Of a stretch of 64,000 nt of DNA, positions 45,580-55,952 are shown piece after piece. Below the pieces are notes generated by a model. That model ran no database searches. It was not told the DNA's origin and saw nothing but the letters and a program-made list of their open reading frames with translations. The stretch comes from Allofrancisella guangzhouensis (GTDB taxonomy: Bacteria; Pseudomonadota; Gammaproteobacteria; Francisellales; Francisellaceae). A program made the position numbers and the translations under genes. Every line of letters begins with the position of its first letter. Within the stretch, counting starts at the first letter, position 1. The DNA is taken from NCBI RefSeq assembly GCF_000815225.1, contig NZ_CP010427.1, positions 1,178,001 through 1,242,000 of the forward strand. Reading direction: 5' to 3'.

Positions 45580-46389
45580 CTATCTCTCTAACCTTTCAAC
45601 TAATTTTTTTGGGTAACTATATGGTTTAAGTTTAACTGACTTACGTAGGTTGTTTACCTCTGTAGGTAAAAGTTCCAACGTTTTTCCACGAGATACATAT
45701 TTAGGTAATATTACATCACCAAACCTAACGCGCGTTAATCTACTTACTGTAACACCTACAGCTTCAAACATACGTCTGACTTCTCTATTTCGCCCTTCAG
45801 ACAAAGTTACATAATACCATAGATTAGCTCCTTCACCACCTGAAAATCTTATGCTATTAAATTTAGCCAAACCATCCTCTAGTTCTATACCTTCTTTAAG
45901 TCTGTTTAGTACATCATCTGATAGTTGCTGACCAAACACTCTTACAGCATACTCTCTTTCTATTTCATAAGAAGGATGCATTAAACGATTAGCTAAGTCT
46001 CCATCAGTTGTAAACAATAGCAAACCTGTAGTATTTATATCTAACCTTCCTACCATTATCCAGCGCGATCCAGCTAGCTTGGGTAATGATTCAAAAACTG
46101 TTTTTCTATCTTTTTCATCTTTAGTTGTACAAACCTCGCCCTCACACTTATGGTATATTATTACTCGGGGTCTTGTCATTGGTTGACCGTACAAATGTAA
46201 AGCTTTACTATCAAAACTTATTTTATCTGTATTTGACGCTCTATCTCCTAATTTAGCAACTTTGCCATTTACTTTAACTCTACCTTGCTCTATAAACTCT
46301 TCTATTTTTCTTCTTGAGCCTATACCGTATTTAGCAAGTATTTTTTGAAGCCTTTCTTGGCTATTATCCAAACTGTTAGTTCTGTCCAT
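45580..46389 (-). CDS. rluB: 23S rRNA pseudouridine synthase RluB
   Basis: The 269-residue protein has an S4 RNA-binding domain (residues about 12-60, RLQKILAKYGIGSRRKIEEFI) and the RsuA/RluB-type catalytic domain with the Asp in GRLDINTTGLLLFT and EGRNREVRRMFEAVG. The substrate is U2605 of 23S rRNA for RluB; RsuA or RluE relatives are less likely from the length and the basic C-terminal tail. It starts at the last base of the pilW stop codon and is followed 1 bp later by the HolD-like gene. Confidence 0.9.
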   Translation of the reverse strand: MDRTNSLDNSQERLQKILAKYGIGSRRKIEEFIEQGRVKVNGKVAKLGDRASNTDKISFDSKALHLYGQPMTRPRVIIYHKCEGEVCTTKDEKDRKTVFESLPKLAGSRWIMVGRLDINTTGLLLFTTDGDLANRLMHPSYEIEREYAVRVFGQQLSDDVLNRLKEGIELEDGLAKFNSIRFSGGEGANLWYYVTLSEGRNREVRRMFEAVGVTVSRLTRVRFGDVILPKYVSRGKTLELLPTEVNNLRKSVKLKPYSYPKKLVERLER

Positions 46390-47285
46390 TATTCTATACC
46401 ACCGTCAGAAGCTGAGAAAAACTGATCTATATTATCATCATTAAAATCTTTTGAAGAAAATATTAATCTCACTGTAGCAGCCTCATCTTTATTATGTGTA
46501 TATTCTGCTAACTTCAATCTCAGCTTTAATACACGCTTGTTATTAAAAAATTCCCCATTGTCCTTCATCTCATATATTACCTTGTAACACTCTTTGTATT
46601 TTCGTTGCTCAAAGTACATCTCTGCTAATCGCAATTTAGCACCTAAGTAGTTTGTTCTAAATTTATCAGCTTTTTCCATAAAATCTAGAGCGTCTTTTTC
46701 CTTACCTTGCTTATACATACATTCAGAATATAAAAAAAATGTCTGTGCCATATCATTATTGTTAGATACATACAAAGATTTATCAAATAAATGTTCAGCT
46801 TCAGTATAATTACCTTTTACTTGGCATAAAAACTGAGCATAAAAATTCATTGCTTCAAAATTTTTAGGCTGGTTATAAATAGCGTCTTTATAATATTTTT
46901 CAGCTATAGAATTAGCCCCTATTGTTTGATAATAATATCCAGCTGCATAATCAACTATCGCCAACTTATAACCATGCTCTTTTGCTAATTGCTGTGCTTT
47001 GATTAACTTATTTTTAGCTCTATCTAGATACCCGTCATGTGAATAGATAATAGCTAATTCAGCATTGAGAGTCGTTGCTTTTTTATAATCAGCTTTTTGT
47101 TCCGTCGCTCTAGCAGGTACTGTATACTCTACAACATTACCCTCTACTAACTGAGGGGATTTTTTTTGTTCACCTTGAATGCTATTTTGCTGATAGCTAG
47201 AGTTATTAGGTTCTAGAGTAGAACATGCTCCCAAAACACCTAATAGTCCTACCAATAGGCTAATTTTCTTTAAATTAGCTTGCAT
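46389..47285 (-). CDS. pilW: Type IV pilus biogenesis lipoprotein PilF/PilW (TPR)
   Basis: The 298-residue lipoprotein has a signal with lipobox LGAC (Cys about residue 21). After it come several TPR repeats (residues about 70-260, such as [20 protein letters not shown] and [23 protein letters not shown] given here as short motifs). PilF/PilW is the pilotin-type lipoprotein needed for outer-membrane secretin multimer formation. Placement directly after rlmN (11-bp overlap) matches the rlmN-pilF order in other gamma-proteobacteria and supports the call. Confidence 0.88.
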   Translation of the reverse strand: MQANLKKISLLVGLLGVLGACSTLEPNNSSYQQNSIQGEQKKSPQLVEGNVVEYTVPARATEQKADYKKATTLNAELAIIYSHDGYLDRAKNKLIKAQQLAKEHGYKLAIVDYAAGYYYQTIGANSIAEKYYKDAIYNQPKNFEAMNFYAQFLCQVKGNYTEAEHLFDKSLYVSNNNDMAQTFFLYSECMYKQGKEKDALDFMEKADKFRTNYLGAKLRLAEMYFEQRKYKECYKVIYEMKDNGEFFNNKRVLKLRLKLAEYTHNKDEAATVRLIFSSKDFNDDNIDQFFSASDGGIE

Positions 47286-48390
47286 TACTATCTCCTATTT
47301 CTTTCAAGTATCTTTCTTTTCTTCTGGTTTTATCAGTGACATCACCAGCAAGTTGGCCGCAAGCAGCATCTATGTCATCACCTCGTGTCTTACGTATTGT
47401 AGTAACAAAACCATTTTGCTGTAAAAATTCTTTAAACTTATGGATTCTGTTGTTGCTAGGTTTCTTATAAATAGTTCCTGGATAAGGATTAAATGGAATT
47501 AAATTTATTTTAGCAGGGACTTGTCGGGATTTTAATAGCTCTACTAAGTCTTGTGCGTCTTGTAAATTATCATTAATTTCATTCATTAATGTATATTCAA
47601 AAGTTATTTGCTTATGAGGTCCTTTTTCCGCATACATTTTACAAGCTTTTAATAATTCATCTATATCATATTTTTTGTTTATAGGTACGAGTTCATTACG
47701 TAAAATATTATTTGAAGCATGTAAAGAAACTGCCAATGACACACCTGATTGCTCTAGTAGATCATATATTCTAGGAACAACACCTGACGTACTAAGAGTA
47801 ACTTTTCGCTTTGACAGACCATATGCTAGATCATCCATCATAATATCCATAGCTGGTACGACATTCTCAAAATTCATCAATGGCTCACCCATACCCATCA
47901 TTACAATGTTTGTAACTGTAAAATCATGTTCACCATTGTTTTTGGATAAAGTCCTAGCGGCTATCCAAAGCTGAGCTATTATTTCCGCTACTGTCAAGTT
48001 TCTGTTAAAGCCTTGCTTACCAGTAGAACAAAAACTACAATTTAAAGTACAACCAACTTGTGATGATACGCAAAGAGTCCCCCTACCTTCTTCTGGTATA
48101 AACACAGTTTCGATTGCACTACCACCAACATCTATTAACCACTTGTGTGTGCCGTCTTTAGAAGCTTTACTAAAGACTACTTTAGGTACTGTTATATATG
48201 ATAGATCTTTTAGCTTATTTCGTAAGCCTTTACCTAAATCTGTCATAGCATCAAAATCTATGACTCCTTTTTTATGTATCCATTTAAAAACTTGTCTTGC
48301 ATGGAATTTTTTTTCATCAATTGATATAAAAAAATCCTCAATTGACTTTTGATTTAAACCAAGTAAATTAACTTTAGTGTCTTGTTGCAT
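47275..48390 (-). CDS. rlmN: Dual-specificity 23S rRNA/tRNA adenine-C2 methyltransferase RlmN
   Basis: RlmN is a radical-SAM enzyme making m2A2503 in 23S rRNA and m2A37 in some tRNAs. It has 371 residues. The cluster motif [11 protein letters not shown] is near residue 115-125. [26 protein letters not shown] and the C-terminal Cys in [12 protein letters not shown] (the mechanism Cys) are visible. It begins the rlmN-pilW-rluB-holD-rimI run. Confidence 0.97.
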   Translation of the reverse strand: MQQDTKVNLLGLNQKSIEDFFISIDEKKFHARQVFKWIHKKGVIDFDAMTDLGKGLRNKLKDLSYITVPKVVFSKASKDGTHKWLIDVGGSAIETVFIPEEGRGTLCVSSQVGCTLNCSFCSTGKQGFNRNLTVAEIIAQLWIAARTLSKNNGEHDFTVTNIVMMGMGEPLMNFENVVPAMDIMMDDLAYGLSKRKVTLSTSGVVPRIYDLLEQSGVSLAVSLHASNNILRNELVPINKKYDIDELLKACKMYAEKGPHKQITFEYTLMNEINDNLQDAQDLVELLKSRQVPAKINLIPFNPYPGTIYKKPSNNRIHKFKEFLQQNGFVTTIRKTRGDDIDAACGQLAGDVTDKTRRKERYLKEIGDSNAS

Positions 48391-48426
48391 AAAAGCTCTC
48401 TTTAAATATTTTTTTATAATATAGAT

Positions 48427-49818
48427 TTATTCGTTATATCCCATATCACCAGGCATAATATAATCATTTTCATTAGTTAAATTCGTAAAACTAGCATATT
48501 GACCATCAAAACGCACATGCACTGTTCCTATAGGACCGTTACGTTGCTTACCTATTATTATTTCACCGATATTTTTATTATCTTCTTTATCTTTGTTATA
48601 GACTTCATCTCTATAAATAAACATTATCAAATCTGCATCTTGTTCAATAGCTCCTGATTCTCTTAGATCAGACATCATTGGGCGTTTATCTTTACGATCA
48701 TCAACGCCTCTGTTTAATTGTGATAACGCCACTACAGGAATATCTAATTCTTTAGCTAAAGCTTTCAAAGAGCGAGAAATCTCAGATACTTCTAAAGTTC
48801 TATTTGTTTCATAACCAGGTATTTTCATTAACTGTAAATAATCTATTAAAATCATAGATAGACCACCATGTTCATTGTACAATCTACGAGCTCTTGAACG
48901 CATTTCTGCTGGAGTCAACGTTGAAGTGTCGTCTATATACAAAGGCATTTCACTGAGATTTTTCATAGCTGTAGTAATCTTAACCCAATGAGCATCATTT
49001 AATCTATTACATTCTTTAAGTAAATTCATCTCAACACGAGCTTGGCTAGCTAGCATCCTTGTAACTATATCTTCCGCTGGCATTTCTAAGCTAAATACTA
49101 AAACTGGCTTTGTAGCAGCTTTAGCAATATTTTGCGCGATATTTATACCTAAAACTGTTTTGCCCATAGATGGCCTAGCTGCTATAATTCCTAAATTAGC
49201 TCTCTGCAACCCTGAAGTCATTTTATCTAAATCTATAAATCCCGTAGAAGCTCCTGTCAAACCCGTACCAGAATCAACTATTGCACTCATTCTATCCACA
49301 AGTTTTGGAATCACATTTTTAATAGATTCAGGACCCTTCGTTAGGATATCCCTTTCTTTTGCAATATCTAAAATTCTACTTTCAGCATAATCAATTACTT
49401 CATCAGGGTTTCTTGATTCTGCAGAATATATTTTTTGGATGATATCGTTAACACTATTTTGTAAGCTTCTTAATTTAGCTTTATCTTTAACGATATTAGC
49501 GTAAGTTTTAATATTAGAAATAGAAGGTGTATTTGTTGCTAAATCAATAATATATCTTTCACCACCTACCTCATCTAACAAACCTGCTGTTGCTAAATAT
49601 TCACTTACTATTAATACATCAAAAGGTATATTTGATTGGTTAAGAGTGTTTAGCTGACTATAAATAATCTTATGCCTTCTATCAAAAAAGTCATCTATTA
49701 AAAGCAGATCCTCTACTAACTCAATATTTTGGTTATATAATAAAATATTTCCTAGTATAGCTCTCTCAGCTTCTAAAGAATAGGTTGTTTCTGCTGGCTT
49801 AAATTGATTAGTCATCAT
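48427..49818 (-). CDS. dnaB: Replicative DNA helicase
   Basis: The 463-residue hexameric helicase has the N-terminal DnaB domain (SLEAERAILGNILLYN), a linker, and a RecA-like domain with Walker A ARPSMGKTVLGINIA near residue 210-224, SLEMPAEDIVTRMLASQ, Walker B LIDYLQLM, DLRESGAIEQDADLIMF and arginine-finger region GKQRNGPIGTV. It is downstream of rpsF-rpsR-rplI, the conserved order, after a terminator. No intein. Confidence 0.97.
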   Translation of the reverse strand: MMTNQFKPAETTYSLEAERAILGNILLYNQNIELVEDLLLIDDFFDRRHKIIYSQLNTLNQSNIPFDVLIVSEYLATAGLLDEVGGERYIIDLATNTPSISNIKTYANIVKDKAKLRSLQNSVNDIIQKIYSAESRNPDEVIDYAESRILDIAKERDILTKGPESIKNVIPKLVDRMSAIVDSGTGLTGASTGFIDLDKMTSGLQRANLGIIAARPSMGKTVLGINIAQNIAKAATKPVLVFSLEMPAEDIVTRMLASQARVEMNLLKECNRLNDAHWVKITTAMKNLSEMPLYIDDTSTLTPAEMRSRARRLYNEHGGLSMILIDYLQLMKIPGYETNRTLEVSEISRSLKALAKELDIPVVALSQLNRGVDDRKDKRPMMSDLRESGAIEQDADLIMFIYRDEVYNKDKEDNKNIGEIIIGKQRNGPIGTVHVRFDGQYASFTNLTNENDYIMPGDMGYNE

Positions 49819-49849
49819 AGATTATAAATAAAAACCTTTTTCATAAATA

Positions 49850-49878
49850 CAAAAAAACCATGCCTAACACATGGTTTA
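49850..49878 (-). terminator. Rho-independent terminator after rplI
   Basis: On the minus strand AAACCATG (49870-49877 complement) pairs with CATGGTTT (49855-49862 complement), with a loop of 7 bases followed by a T-run. It separates rplI from dnaB. Confidence 0.78.
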
Positions 49879-49927
49879 TATTTATATATATTCAGATTTA
49901 AAAATGTGTTAGTTATATTATTATAAA

Positions 49928-50383
49928 CTAACTTTCAGAAGCTACAACATTTACTTTTATATCAACGTCAACATCTGTATAGATATGAATTGTAAGATCA
50001 AACTCACCAATACTTCTAATAACACCTTCAGGCATACGAACTTGGCTTTTCTCAACCTCTTTACCAGTTGCTTCAGATACAGCTTTTGCAACTTCAGCAG
50101 TACCAACTGAACCAAACAGTTTACCACCCTCACCTGCTTGAGCTGCTATAGTGAATTCTTTACCTTTTATAGCTTCAGCCGTAGCTACTGCTGCATCAAA
50201 TCTAGCTTTTTCTGCTTTTTGAAGCTCAACTTTTTGAGCTTCAAAAGTTTCTATATTAACTTTAGTTGCCTGTACAGCTTTACCAAAAGGGATAAGAAAG
50301 TTTCTTGCATAACCTGGCTTTACGTTTACAACATCACCTAATACACCTAGGTTTTCCACTTTTTCTTTTAAAATAACTTGCAT
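49928..50383 (-). CDS. rplI: 50S ribosomal protein L9
   Basis: The 151-residue protein has the L9 N-terminal signature [25 protein letters not shown], a long connecting helix (residues about 40-75) and the C-terminal domain ([16 protein letters not shown]). It closes the rpsF-rpsR-rplI operon, 17 bp after rpsR. Confidence 0.97.
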   Translation of the reverse strand: MQVILKEKVENLGVLGDVVNVKPGYARNFLIPFGKAVQATKVNIETFEAQKVELQKAEKARFDAAVATAEAIKGKEFTIAAQAGEGGKLFGSVGTAEVAKAVSEATGKEVEKSQVRMPEGVIRSIGEFDLTIHIYTDVDVDIKVNVVASES

Positions 50384-50400
50384 TATATCAATCTCCAGTA

Positions 50401-50619
50401 CTAGTTAAAATGACGATCACAGTACGGTAGCAAAGCTAAAAATCTAGCTCTCTTTATAGCTGTAGATAACTGTCTTTGATATTTAGCTGATGTACCAGTT
50501 ACACGACTTGGAACTATTTTTCCAGTTTCTGTTATATAAGCTTTTAGCTTATTTACATCTTTATAGTCAATTTCTTTAACGCCATCTACTTTGAAACGGC
50601 AAACTTTACGACGACTCAT
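50401..50619 (-). CDS. rpsR: 30S ribosomal protein S18
   Basis: The 72-residue protein has the S18 core [26 protein letters not shown] and the C-terminal [15 protein letters not shown]. It is the RimI substrate. Between rpsF and rplI in the usual order. Confidence 0.97.
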   Translation of the reverse strand: MSRRKVCRFKVDGVKEIDYKDVNKLKAYITETGKIVPSRVTGTSAKYQRQLSTAIKRARFLALLPYCDRHFN

Positions 50620-50644
50620 TCTTAAATACCTCTATAAATTTATT

Positions 50645-50980
50645 CTAAATTACTTCTTTTTCACTAGTTTGCATCATAACTGATGGCTCTATAACAGCTT
50701 CTTTTTTTGATATAACCAAACGACGTAATATAGCATCGTTATATCTCAAATTTTCTTGAAGTTTATTTAGAGATTCAGTACCACATTCTACATTAAATAA
50801 CACATAATGTGCTTTATGAAGCTTCTCTATAGGGTAAGCTAATTGACGACGTCCCCAATCTTCAAACCTATGAATTTTCCCACCTTTTTCTTCGATAATA
50901 CTACGGTACTTATCAAGCATGGTTTGTAACTGATCTGATTGATCAGGATGTATCATTAATACGATTTCATAATGTTTCAT
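50645..50980 (-). CDS. rpsF: 30S ribosomal protein S6
   Basis: The 111-residue protein starts [18 protein letters not shown] and has [23 protein letters not shown], the S6 signature. There is no poly-Glu tail. First gene of the rpsF-rpsR-rplI operon; the promoter should lie in the 261-bp gap upstream, where I see nothing else. Confidence 0.97.
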   Translation of the reverse strand: MKHYEIVLMIHPDQSDQLQTMLDKYRSIIEEKGGKIHRFEDWGRRQLAYPIEKLHKAHYVLFNVECGTESLNKLQENLRYNDAILRRLVISKKEAVIEPSVMMQTSEKEVI

Positions 50981-51250
50981 TTTTTATAAACTCCTTACGG
51001 TTTATCATTAATTATTTTCTACACTGATAAGCCACACAAATAAAATTTTTATGTAGCAAAGAGCAAACCATATTCTACTAATTATATATATTGATATCAA
51101 CTTATTTTGACCATAAAAACTCTACTCGAAACAAAAGGTTAATATTTTAAAGCATTTTTATTTTCCTAATGTTAGAATTAAATACATCAAATTTAACTTC
51201 CCTTTTACTTTCAGTATTAGATAAAAGTTTCATTACAAGAGGTGTCAAGT

Positions 51251-52177
51251 ATGCAAAATAAAATCACGAAATTTGAAAATTTCCTAACGCAACTTCAGTT
51301 AAATATTACTAACACATTAGAGGACTGTGAAACTAATAACCAAAGGTTTATTAGCGATAAATGGCAAAAATCTAATACCCCTGAGCAAAAACTTAAAGGA
51401 TATGGTAATTCTATGATCATCGAAGAAGGTGAGGTTTTTGAAAAAGGAGTCGTTGCTTTTTCAAAAGTACATGGCGATGCCTTACCACCATCAGCAACAG
51501 AAAAACGTAAGGATTTAGCAGGTAAATCTTTTATTGCTACAGGAGTATCTTTAGTAATCCATCCACGCAACCCTTTTGTACCAACATCACATGCTAATTT
51601 TAGATTATTTGTCGCTGGGGCTGATACTGATAATCCAATTTGGTGGTTTGGTGGAGGATTTGATCTTACACCGTATTATCCATTTGAAGAAGATGCTATT
51701 TATTGGCATAAAACAGCTAAGAACGTTTGTGACAAACACAATAAAAATTATTATCCAAAATTTAAAAAATGGTGTGACGAATATTTTTACTTAAAGCACC
51801 GTGATGAATGCCGCGGTGTGGGTGGTTTGTTTTTTGACGATCTCAACGAAGAGTCTTTTGGAAAATGTTATGATTTTGTTACTGAGTGTGCAAATGCTTA
51901 TATAAAAGCATATGTTCCTATTGTTGAAAAAAGGAAAAATATATCATATTCACAGCAACACAAAGATTTTCAACTCTACCGCCGTGGCAGATACGTAGAA
52001 TTTAACCTAGTTTTGGATAGAGGAACAATTTTTGGTTTACAAAGTGGTGGTAGAACAGAATCTATACTATCATCAATGCCTCCTATGGCTTCGTGGAAAT
52101 ATAATTGGCATCCAGAAGAAGGCTCTGAAGAAGCTAAAATTTACGAGTATACTAAACCAAGAGATTGGATAAAATAG
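51251..52177 (+). CDS. hemF: Oxygen-dependent coproporphyrinogen III oxidase
   Basis: HemF converts coproporphyrinogen III to protoporphyrinogen IX with O2 in haem synthesis. The ATG at 51251 follows an AGAGGT, so a 308-residue protein is preferred over a GTG three codons earlier. Signatures are [23 protein letters not shown] (seen as [13 protein letters not shown]), [25 protein letters not shown] and [16 protein letters not shown]. It stands alone, indicating aerobic haem synthesis. Confidence 0.96.
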   Translation: MQNKITKFENFLTQLQLNITNTLEDCETNNQRFISDKWQKSNTPEQKLKGYGNSMIIEEGEVFEKGVVAFSKVHGDALPPSATEKRKDLAGKSFIATGVSLVIHPRNPFVPTSHANFRLFVAGADTDNPIWWFGGGFDLTPYYPFEEDAIYWHKTAKNVCDKHNKNYYPKFKKWCDEYFYLKHRDECRGVGGLFFDDLNEESFGKCYDFVTECANAYIKAYVPIVEKRKNISYSQQHKDFQLYRRGRYVEFNLVLDRGTIFGLQSGGRTESILSSMPPMASWKYNWHPEEGSEEAKIYEYTKPRDWIK

Positions 52178-52240
52178 AATCTTAATGTTCCTTGTGTATG
52201 ATAATTTTATCAAATTTCCACCTACGCTAGCGCTTTCAAG

Positions 52241-52383
52241 GGACTGTTGCAAGCTGGAATTAAGTTTAGATGAGTGGTAACAAGGCAAAATAATTCTAAA
52301 AAGCACAGTTTACACGTAGTAAATGAGCATTTTGAGAATATTTTTAACACAGTTAGAAACATATAATTTTAGTTTACACAGTT
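52241..52383. mobile_element. MITE-like element
   Basis: About 143 bp with imperfect terminal inverted repeats: ACTGTTGCAAGCTGGAATTA on the left pairs with ACTGTGTAAACTAAAATTAT (complement) on the right. There is no gene inside. The right-hand 50 bp is nearly the same as the sequence at 58105-58155, so both belong to one repeat family, likely derived from an IS5-type element. Confidence 0.65.
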
Positions 52384-52403
52384 AGTTGAAGACCCTCGTT
52401 TCT

Positions 52404-53954
52404 TTATATATACTCTAAGTTAGATATTTTAACTAGCTCATCATATATTCGTAGTTTTTCCGCTTCAGTATATATATCTCGAGGACTATAATTCCCCTCA
52501 AAAGAATAACTAACCAAATCATTGTAACTATATATATTTAGACCAGATGGTGCTTTAAATGAAAAATTTTCTTTATTAAGCAATTTATTAAAATATTCAC
52601 ACTTATTAAATATTTCTAACGCTATTTTACCTGTTGAAGTTTTATGAAATATCTTTTTGTCAAAAAAACTTCCTCTAGGTATCAATATACATTTTAGTAT
52701 TGTTTGAAGCTGTTGTTTAATTTTCTCTATCTTTTCATAGTCTAACCTTTGAATTGAACGTTTATTATATTTATCAATTTTCTCAATAGCTTCTTTTTTT
52801 CTTTTGCTCCATGTAACTCTTAAATTAATATCTTCAGATATCTCTCTTATAAAGAAAATAAATGATTCGTTATCTCTTAGTGTGCTTATTTGAAGAAGTA
52901 TATGGTCAATATTTTCCTGTTGATATTCTTTACATTTTTCTATGTATTTGAACAAATTTGCTGTTATCCAATAACAAGAGCTCCCTGTTTTAATCGCAAA
53001 ATCATTATCCCAAGTATTTTTTATGCAAAAGTTTTGATAGTTTTCAGATCTCCAGTCCTTTCTCTTTAGCTCCATTAAAACCTTTTGCATTTCTTCTTCT
53101 CGAGTATAATGCTCGAACATATATTTAAACTTGTTTTTTTTACTCTCTTTACTTCTCCTCTTAACAAGAGTTAAATTTCCTATACCTCCATACAAGTCTT
53201 GTGGTACAGATTGACCAAACCCAAGCCAAGGATCAATAACAATATTATTATCGTATTTATCCATTACAACAGTAATAGCGTGGTGTAACTTCTCTGAAAA
53301 ACATAGGTTAATTTCATAAGAGTTATCTAGTAATTCAGACAATAACGTATATGTAATAGCAGCATATTCCTCACATGATGCATACTTATGAAACAAAGAC
53401 ACATATGCTCTTCTTCTGGGATGGTAACCCTCTAATTTTAAAGCTTGAGACTCTTCAGTCTTGAAAGGCATATAACTATTTGCTAACTTATCTTTCTCTT
53501 TTGTAAGTTCAGATAAATAAAACCATTCATTATAAGCCTTATTTAATTTTTCATTTACACTTCTAGCATGAGAACCATAACTTAAATAATGTGAACTATT
53601 ATTTGTTGATTGTACTTTGAATTCATATAATACTTTATTAATTATATAATTCCCCACCAACATAATATAAAACTTACTAAGCATCTTATTAGTGAAGCTT
53701 TCATTTTTATAATCCATTAAATAGACTATAAATCTACACTTTTGGCACTCCACCTTAGATGTTTTCTTAAGTTCTTCATCTAAAAATACTGGTATTTGAT
53801 CAATATCTGTTATTGCATCTTTTTGATCTATTATCTTACGTAGATTATTTGAATGGCATCTCCTACACCTAATAATATTGTTACAAAATGGACAGGCATG
53901 GCTAAGTAAATTTAACAAAGTATTACAATTACTGCATAATATAGTATGCTTCAT
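52404..53954 (-). CDS. Double zinc-ribbon protein with Cys-His-Asp (DPW) peptidase-like domain
   Basis: I do not recognise this 516-residue protein. Residues 7-73 have four CxxC pairs (CSNC, CPFC, CRRC, CQKC), enough for two zinc ribbons. Residues 194-243 carry SCEEYAAITYTLL (Cys194), KLHHAITVV (His225) and NIVIDPW (Asp241). Cys-His spacing is 31, against 32 in the protein at 20924-22201, and both end in IDPW. The rest is helical and basic, with no signal peptide. A MITE lies directly downstream. A cysteine peptidase, deamidase or transglutaminase acting on a host or phage target is a reasonable but unproven idea. Confidence 0.72.
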   Translation of the reverse strand: MKHTILCSNCNTLLNLLSHACPFCNNIIRCRRCHSNNLRKIIDQKDAITDIDQIPVFLDEELKKTSKVECQKCRFIVYLMDYKNESFTNKMLSKFYIMLVGNYIINKVLYEFKVQSTNNSSHYLSYGSHARSVNEKLNKAYNEWFYLSELTKEKDKLANSYMPFKTEESQALKLEGYHPRRRAYVSLFHKYASCEEYAAITYTLLSELLDNSYEINLCFSEKLHHAITVVMDKYDNNIVIDPWLGFGQSVPQDLYGGIGNLTLVKRRSKESKKNKFKYMFEHYTREEEMQKVLMELKRKDWRSENYQNFCIKNTWDNDFAIKTGSSCYWITANLFKYIEKCKEYQQENIDHILLQISTLRDNESFIFFIREISEDINLRVTWSKRKKEAIEKIDKYNKRSIQRLDYEKIEKIKQQLQTILKCILIPRGSFFDKKIFHKTSTGKIALEIFNKCEYFNKLLNKENFSFKAPSGLNIYSYNDLVSYSFEGNYSPRDIYTEAEKLRIYDELVKISNLEYI

Positions 53955-54238
53955 CCTCTTTCTTACTATATCCTAATTTATTCGTGTGTTTAATATTATC
54001 ATAAATTTAAAATAAATTTACATAAATGTTTTAAAAAATTATGAACTCTGGTTCCCCTGACCAAGCCATAGGATAACAACCCTTTCTCCATATTAGTTAT
54101 ATGAATTAACTAAGTATCTATTTATTAGTCTTTTTCAGGCACGGCTAGAAAATGCTTTAATAAATTCAATTTATATCCATCTATTTATAAGAATAATTCA
54201 TGTGCTAAAATAATCATTAGTTTTAAAAAAACTTTTAT

Positions 54239-55297
54239 ATGTTTATGAAAATTAATTTTTGTGCAGGTCCTGCTGTAATACCAACTTGTATCATTGAAAA
54301 ATTACAAAAAATGATGACTAACTATAAAAATACTGGTGTCTCATTATTATCCATTTCCCACCGTGATAAAGCTTTTGAAGAGGTTTACGATTCAATACAA
54401 ACTAAACTTAGGTATTTATTAAATATCCCAGATGATTACTCTATATTACTTATGCAAGCAGGAGCAACGGCTCAATTTGCTGCTATACCTATGAACTTAT
54501 CAAATAAGTATAATAAAGCCCTTTATATCTGTAGTGGTCAATGGTCAGAAAAAGCAGCTAAAGAAGCTGGAAAATTTATAAATGTAAAACCAGTCCAATA
54601 CGATAATAATATAGTTGAAAATTTTATCTCTAATAAATATGATTATGTTTATTATACAGACAATGAAACCGTAGATGGCTTCCAAATAAATCAACTAGCC
54701 AAATCCTGCAATACTGATCTAGTATGCGACATGTCTTCGAGTTTTTTATCAAAACCTATCAATATTAGAGACTATGGATTAATTTACGCTGGAGCGCAAA
54801 AAAATGCTGGTATACCTGGACTTACTATAGTTATACTAAAGAACTCATTAATTAAGCAGCAAGAGAATTTACCTATAGTATTTGACTATGATATTACTAA
54901 AAAATCTAATTCTCTTTATAACACTCCTTCTGTGATTTCATGGGTCACCTTTGAGTTAACCTTAGAGTATTTGATAGATAAATTTCAAAATTTAGATGAA
55001 GTGGAAAAATTTAACAATAAAAAAGCTGAAATTTTGTATTCAACAATTGATAATTCTAAGATATATAAAAATGATATAGATCCAATATATAGGTCAGGCA
55101 TGAATGTAATATTTCAGTTACCAACGGAGGAAATGACTAAAGAATTTCTTCTAAAAGCAGATAATAAAGGATTCTATGGCTTAAAAGGTCATCGTCTTGT
55201 AGGTGGCTGCAGAGCAAGTTTATATAATGCAGTATCTTTAGAAGATGTAAATGCATTAGCTAAATTCATGCAGGAGTTTGAAAATGAACAACTCTAA
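54239..55297 (+). CDS. serC: Phosphoserine aminotransferase
   Basis: SerC makes 3-phosphoserine (and acts in PLP synthesis) by transamination. The 352-residue protein has INFCAGPAVIP, SISHRDKAFEE, the PLP-lysine segment YAGAQKNAGIPG and HRLVGGCRASLYNA. The normal GPA start matches SSGPAxLP. The ATG at 54245 is an alternative start. It overlaps cmk, which begins 14 bp before its end. Confidence 0.94.
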   Translation: MFMKINFCAGPAVIPTCIIEKLQKMMTNYKNTGVSLLSISHRDKAFEEVYDSIQTKLRYLLNIPDDYSILLMQAGATAQFAAIPMNLSNKYNKALYICSGQWSEKAAKEAGKFINVKPVQYDNNIVENFISNKYDYVYYTDNETVDGFQINQLAKSCNTDLVCDMSSSFLSKPINIRDYGLIYAGAQKNAGIPGLTIVILKNSLIKQQENLPIVFDYDITKKSNSLYNTPSVISWVTFELTLEYLIDKFQNLDEVEKFNNKKAEILYSTIDNSKIYKNDIDPIYRSGMNVIFQLPTEEMTKEFLLKADNKGFYGLKGHRLVGGCRASLYNAVSLEDVNALAKFMQEFENEQL

Positions 55298-55952
55298 AAT
55301 TATCACTATCGATGGTCCTAGTGGAGTTGGCAAAGGTACTTTAGCTCAAGCTTTAGCAAAACATCTAAACTATAAGTTTTTAGACAGTGGAGCGATTTAT
55401 AGATTAGCTGCATTGCATTGCTCTAGAAATGGTACAAGTTTAGATAATGAAACAGAGGCTTATAAAACCCTTGGAAATCTAGATATTAGGTTTGAAATAG
55501 GTAACTGTTCTATAAAAACCATTCTAGCTAACAATGATGTTTCCAAAGAAATCCGTACAGAGAAAATAGGTATGCTTGCTTCAAAGATAGCTGTATATCC
55601 TACTGTAAGAGAGATTTTATTAAATAAACAGCGTGATTTCGCTACCGAGCTAGGATTAGTAGCTGACGGCAGAGATATGGGAACAGTAGTCTTTCCTGAT
55701 GCAAAACATAAGTTTTTTCTAGATGCTAACTCGCAGGTTAGAGCCCAAAGAAGGTTTAACCAATTAAAAGAAAAAAATCAAAATCCTAATTTCGAAACTA
55801 TATTAGCAGATATTGAAAAAAGAGATTTTCAAGATAGAAACCGTAAAATAGCCCCCCTAAAGCCGGCTGACGATGCTATAGTTATTGATACCTCTGATCT
55901 ATCTGCTGAAGAAGTTTTTGATAAAGTCTTAGATACAATAAAAAATAACTAG
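55284..55952 (+). CDS. cmk: Cytidylate kinase
   Basis: Cmk phosphorylates CMP and dCMP. The ATG at 55284 has AGGAG 7 bases upstream, so a 222-residue protein is preferred over a TTG two codons earlier. Visible are the P-loop TIDGPSGVGKGTLAQ, FLDSGAIYRLAA, ADGRDMGTVVFPDA and the lid region RDFQDRNRKIAPLKPADDA. Translation is probably coupled to serC. It converges with the SDR gene, overlapping it by 4 bp. Confidence 0.95.
   Translation: MNNSKIITIDGPSGVGKGTLAQALAKHLNYKFLDSGAIYRLAALHCSRNGTSLDNETEAYKTLGNLDIRFEIGNCSIKTILANNDVSKEIRTEKIGMLASKIAVYPTVREILLNKQRDFATELGLVADGRDMGTVVFPDAKHKFFLDANSQVRAQRRFNQLKEKNQNPNFETILADIEKRDFQDRNRKIAPLKPADDAIVIDTSDLSAEEVFDKVLDTIKNN

Noticed and set aside
54010-54238. 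Weak hairpin (TGGT/ACCA) in the gap before serC as a riboswitch.
   Set aside because: The stem is only about 4 bp and no known riboswitch core is visible.
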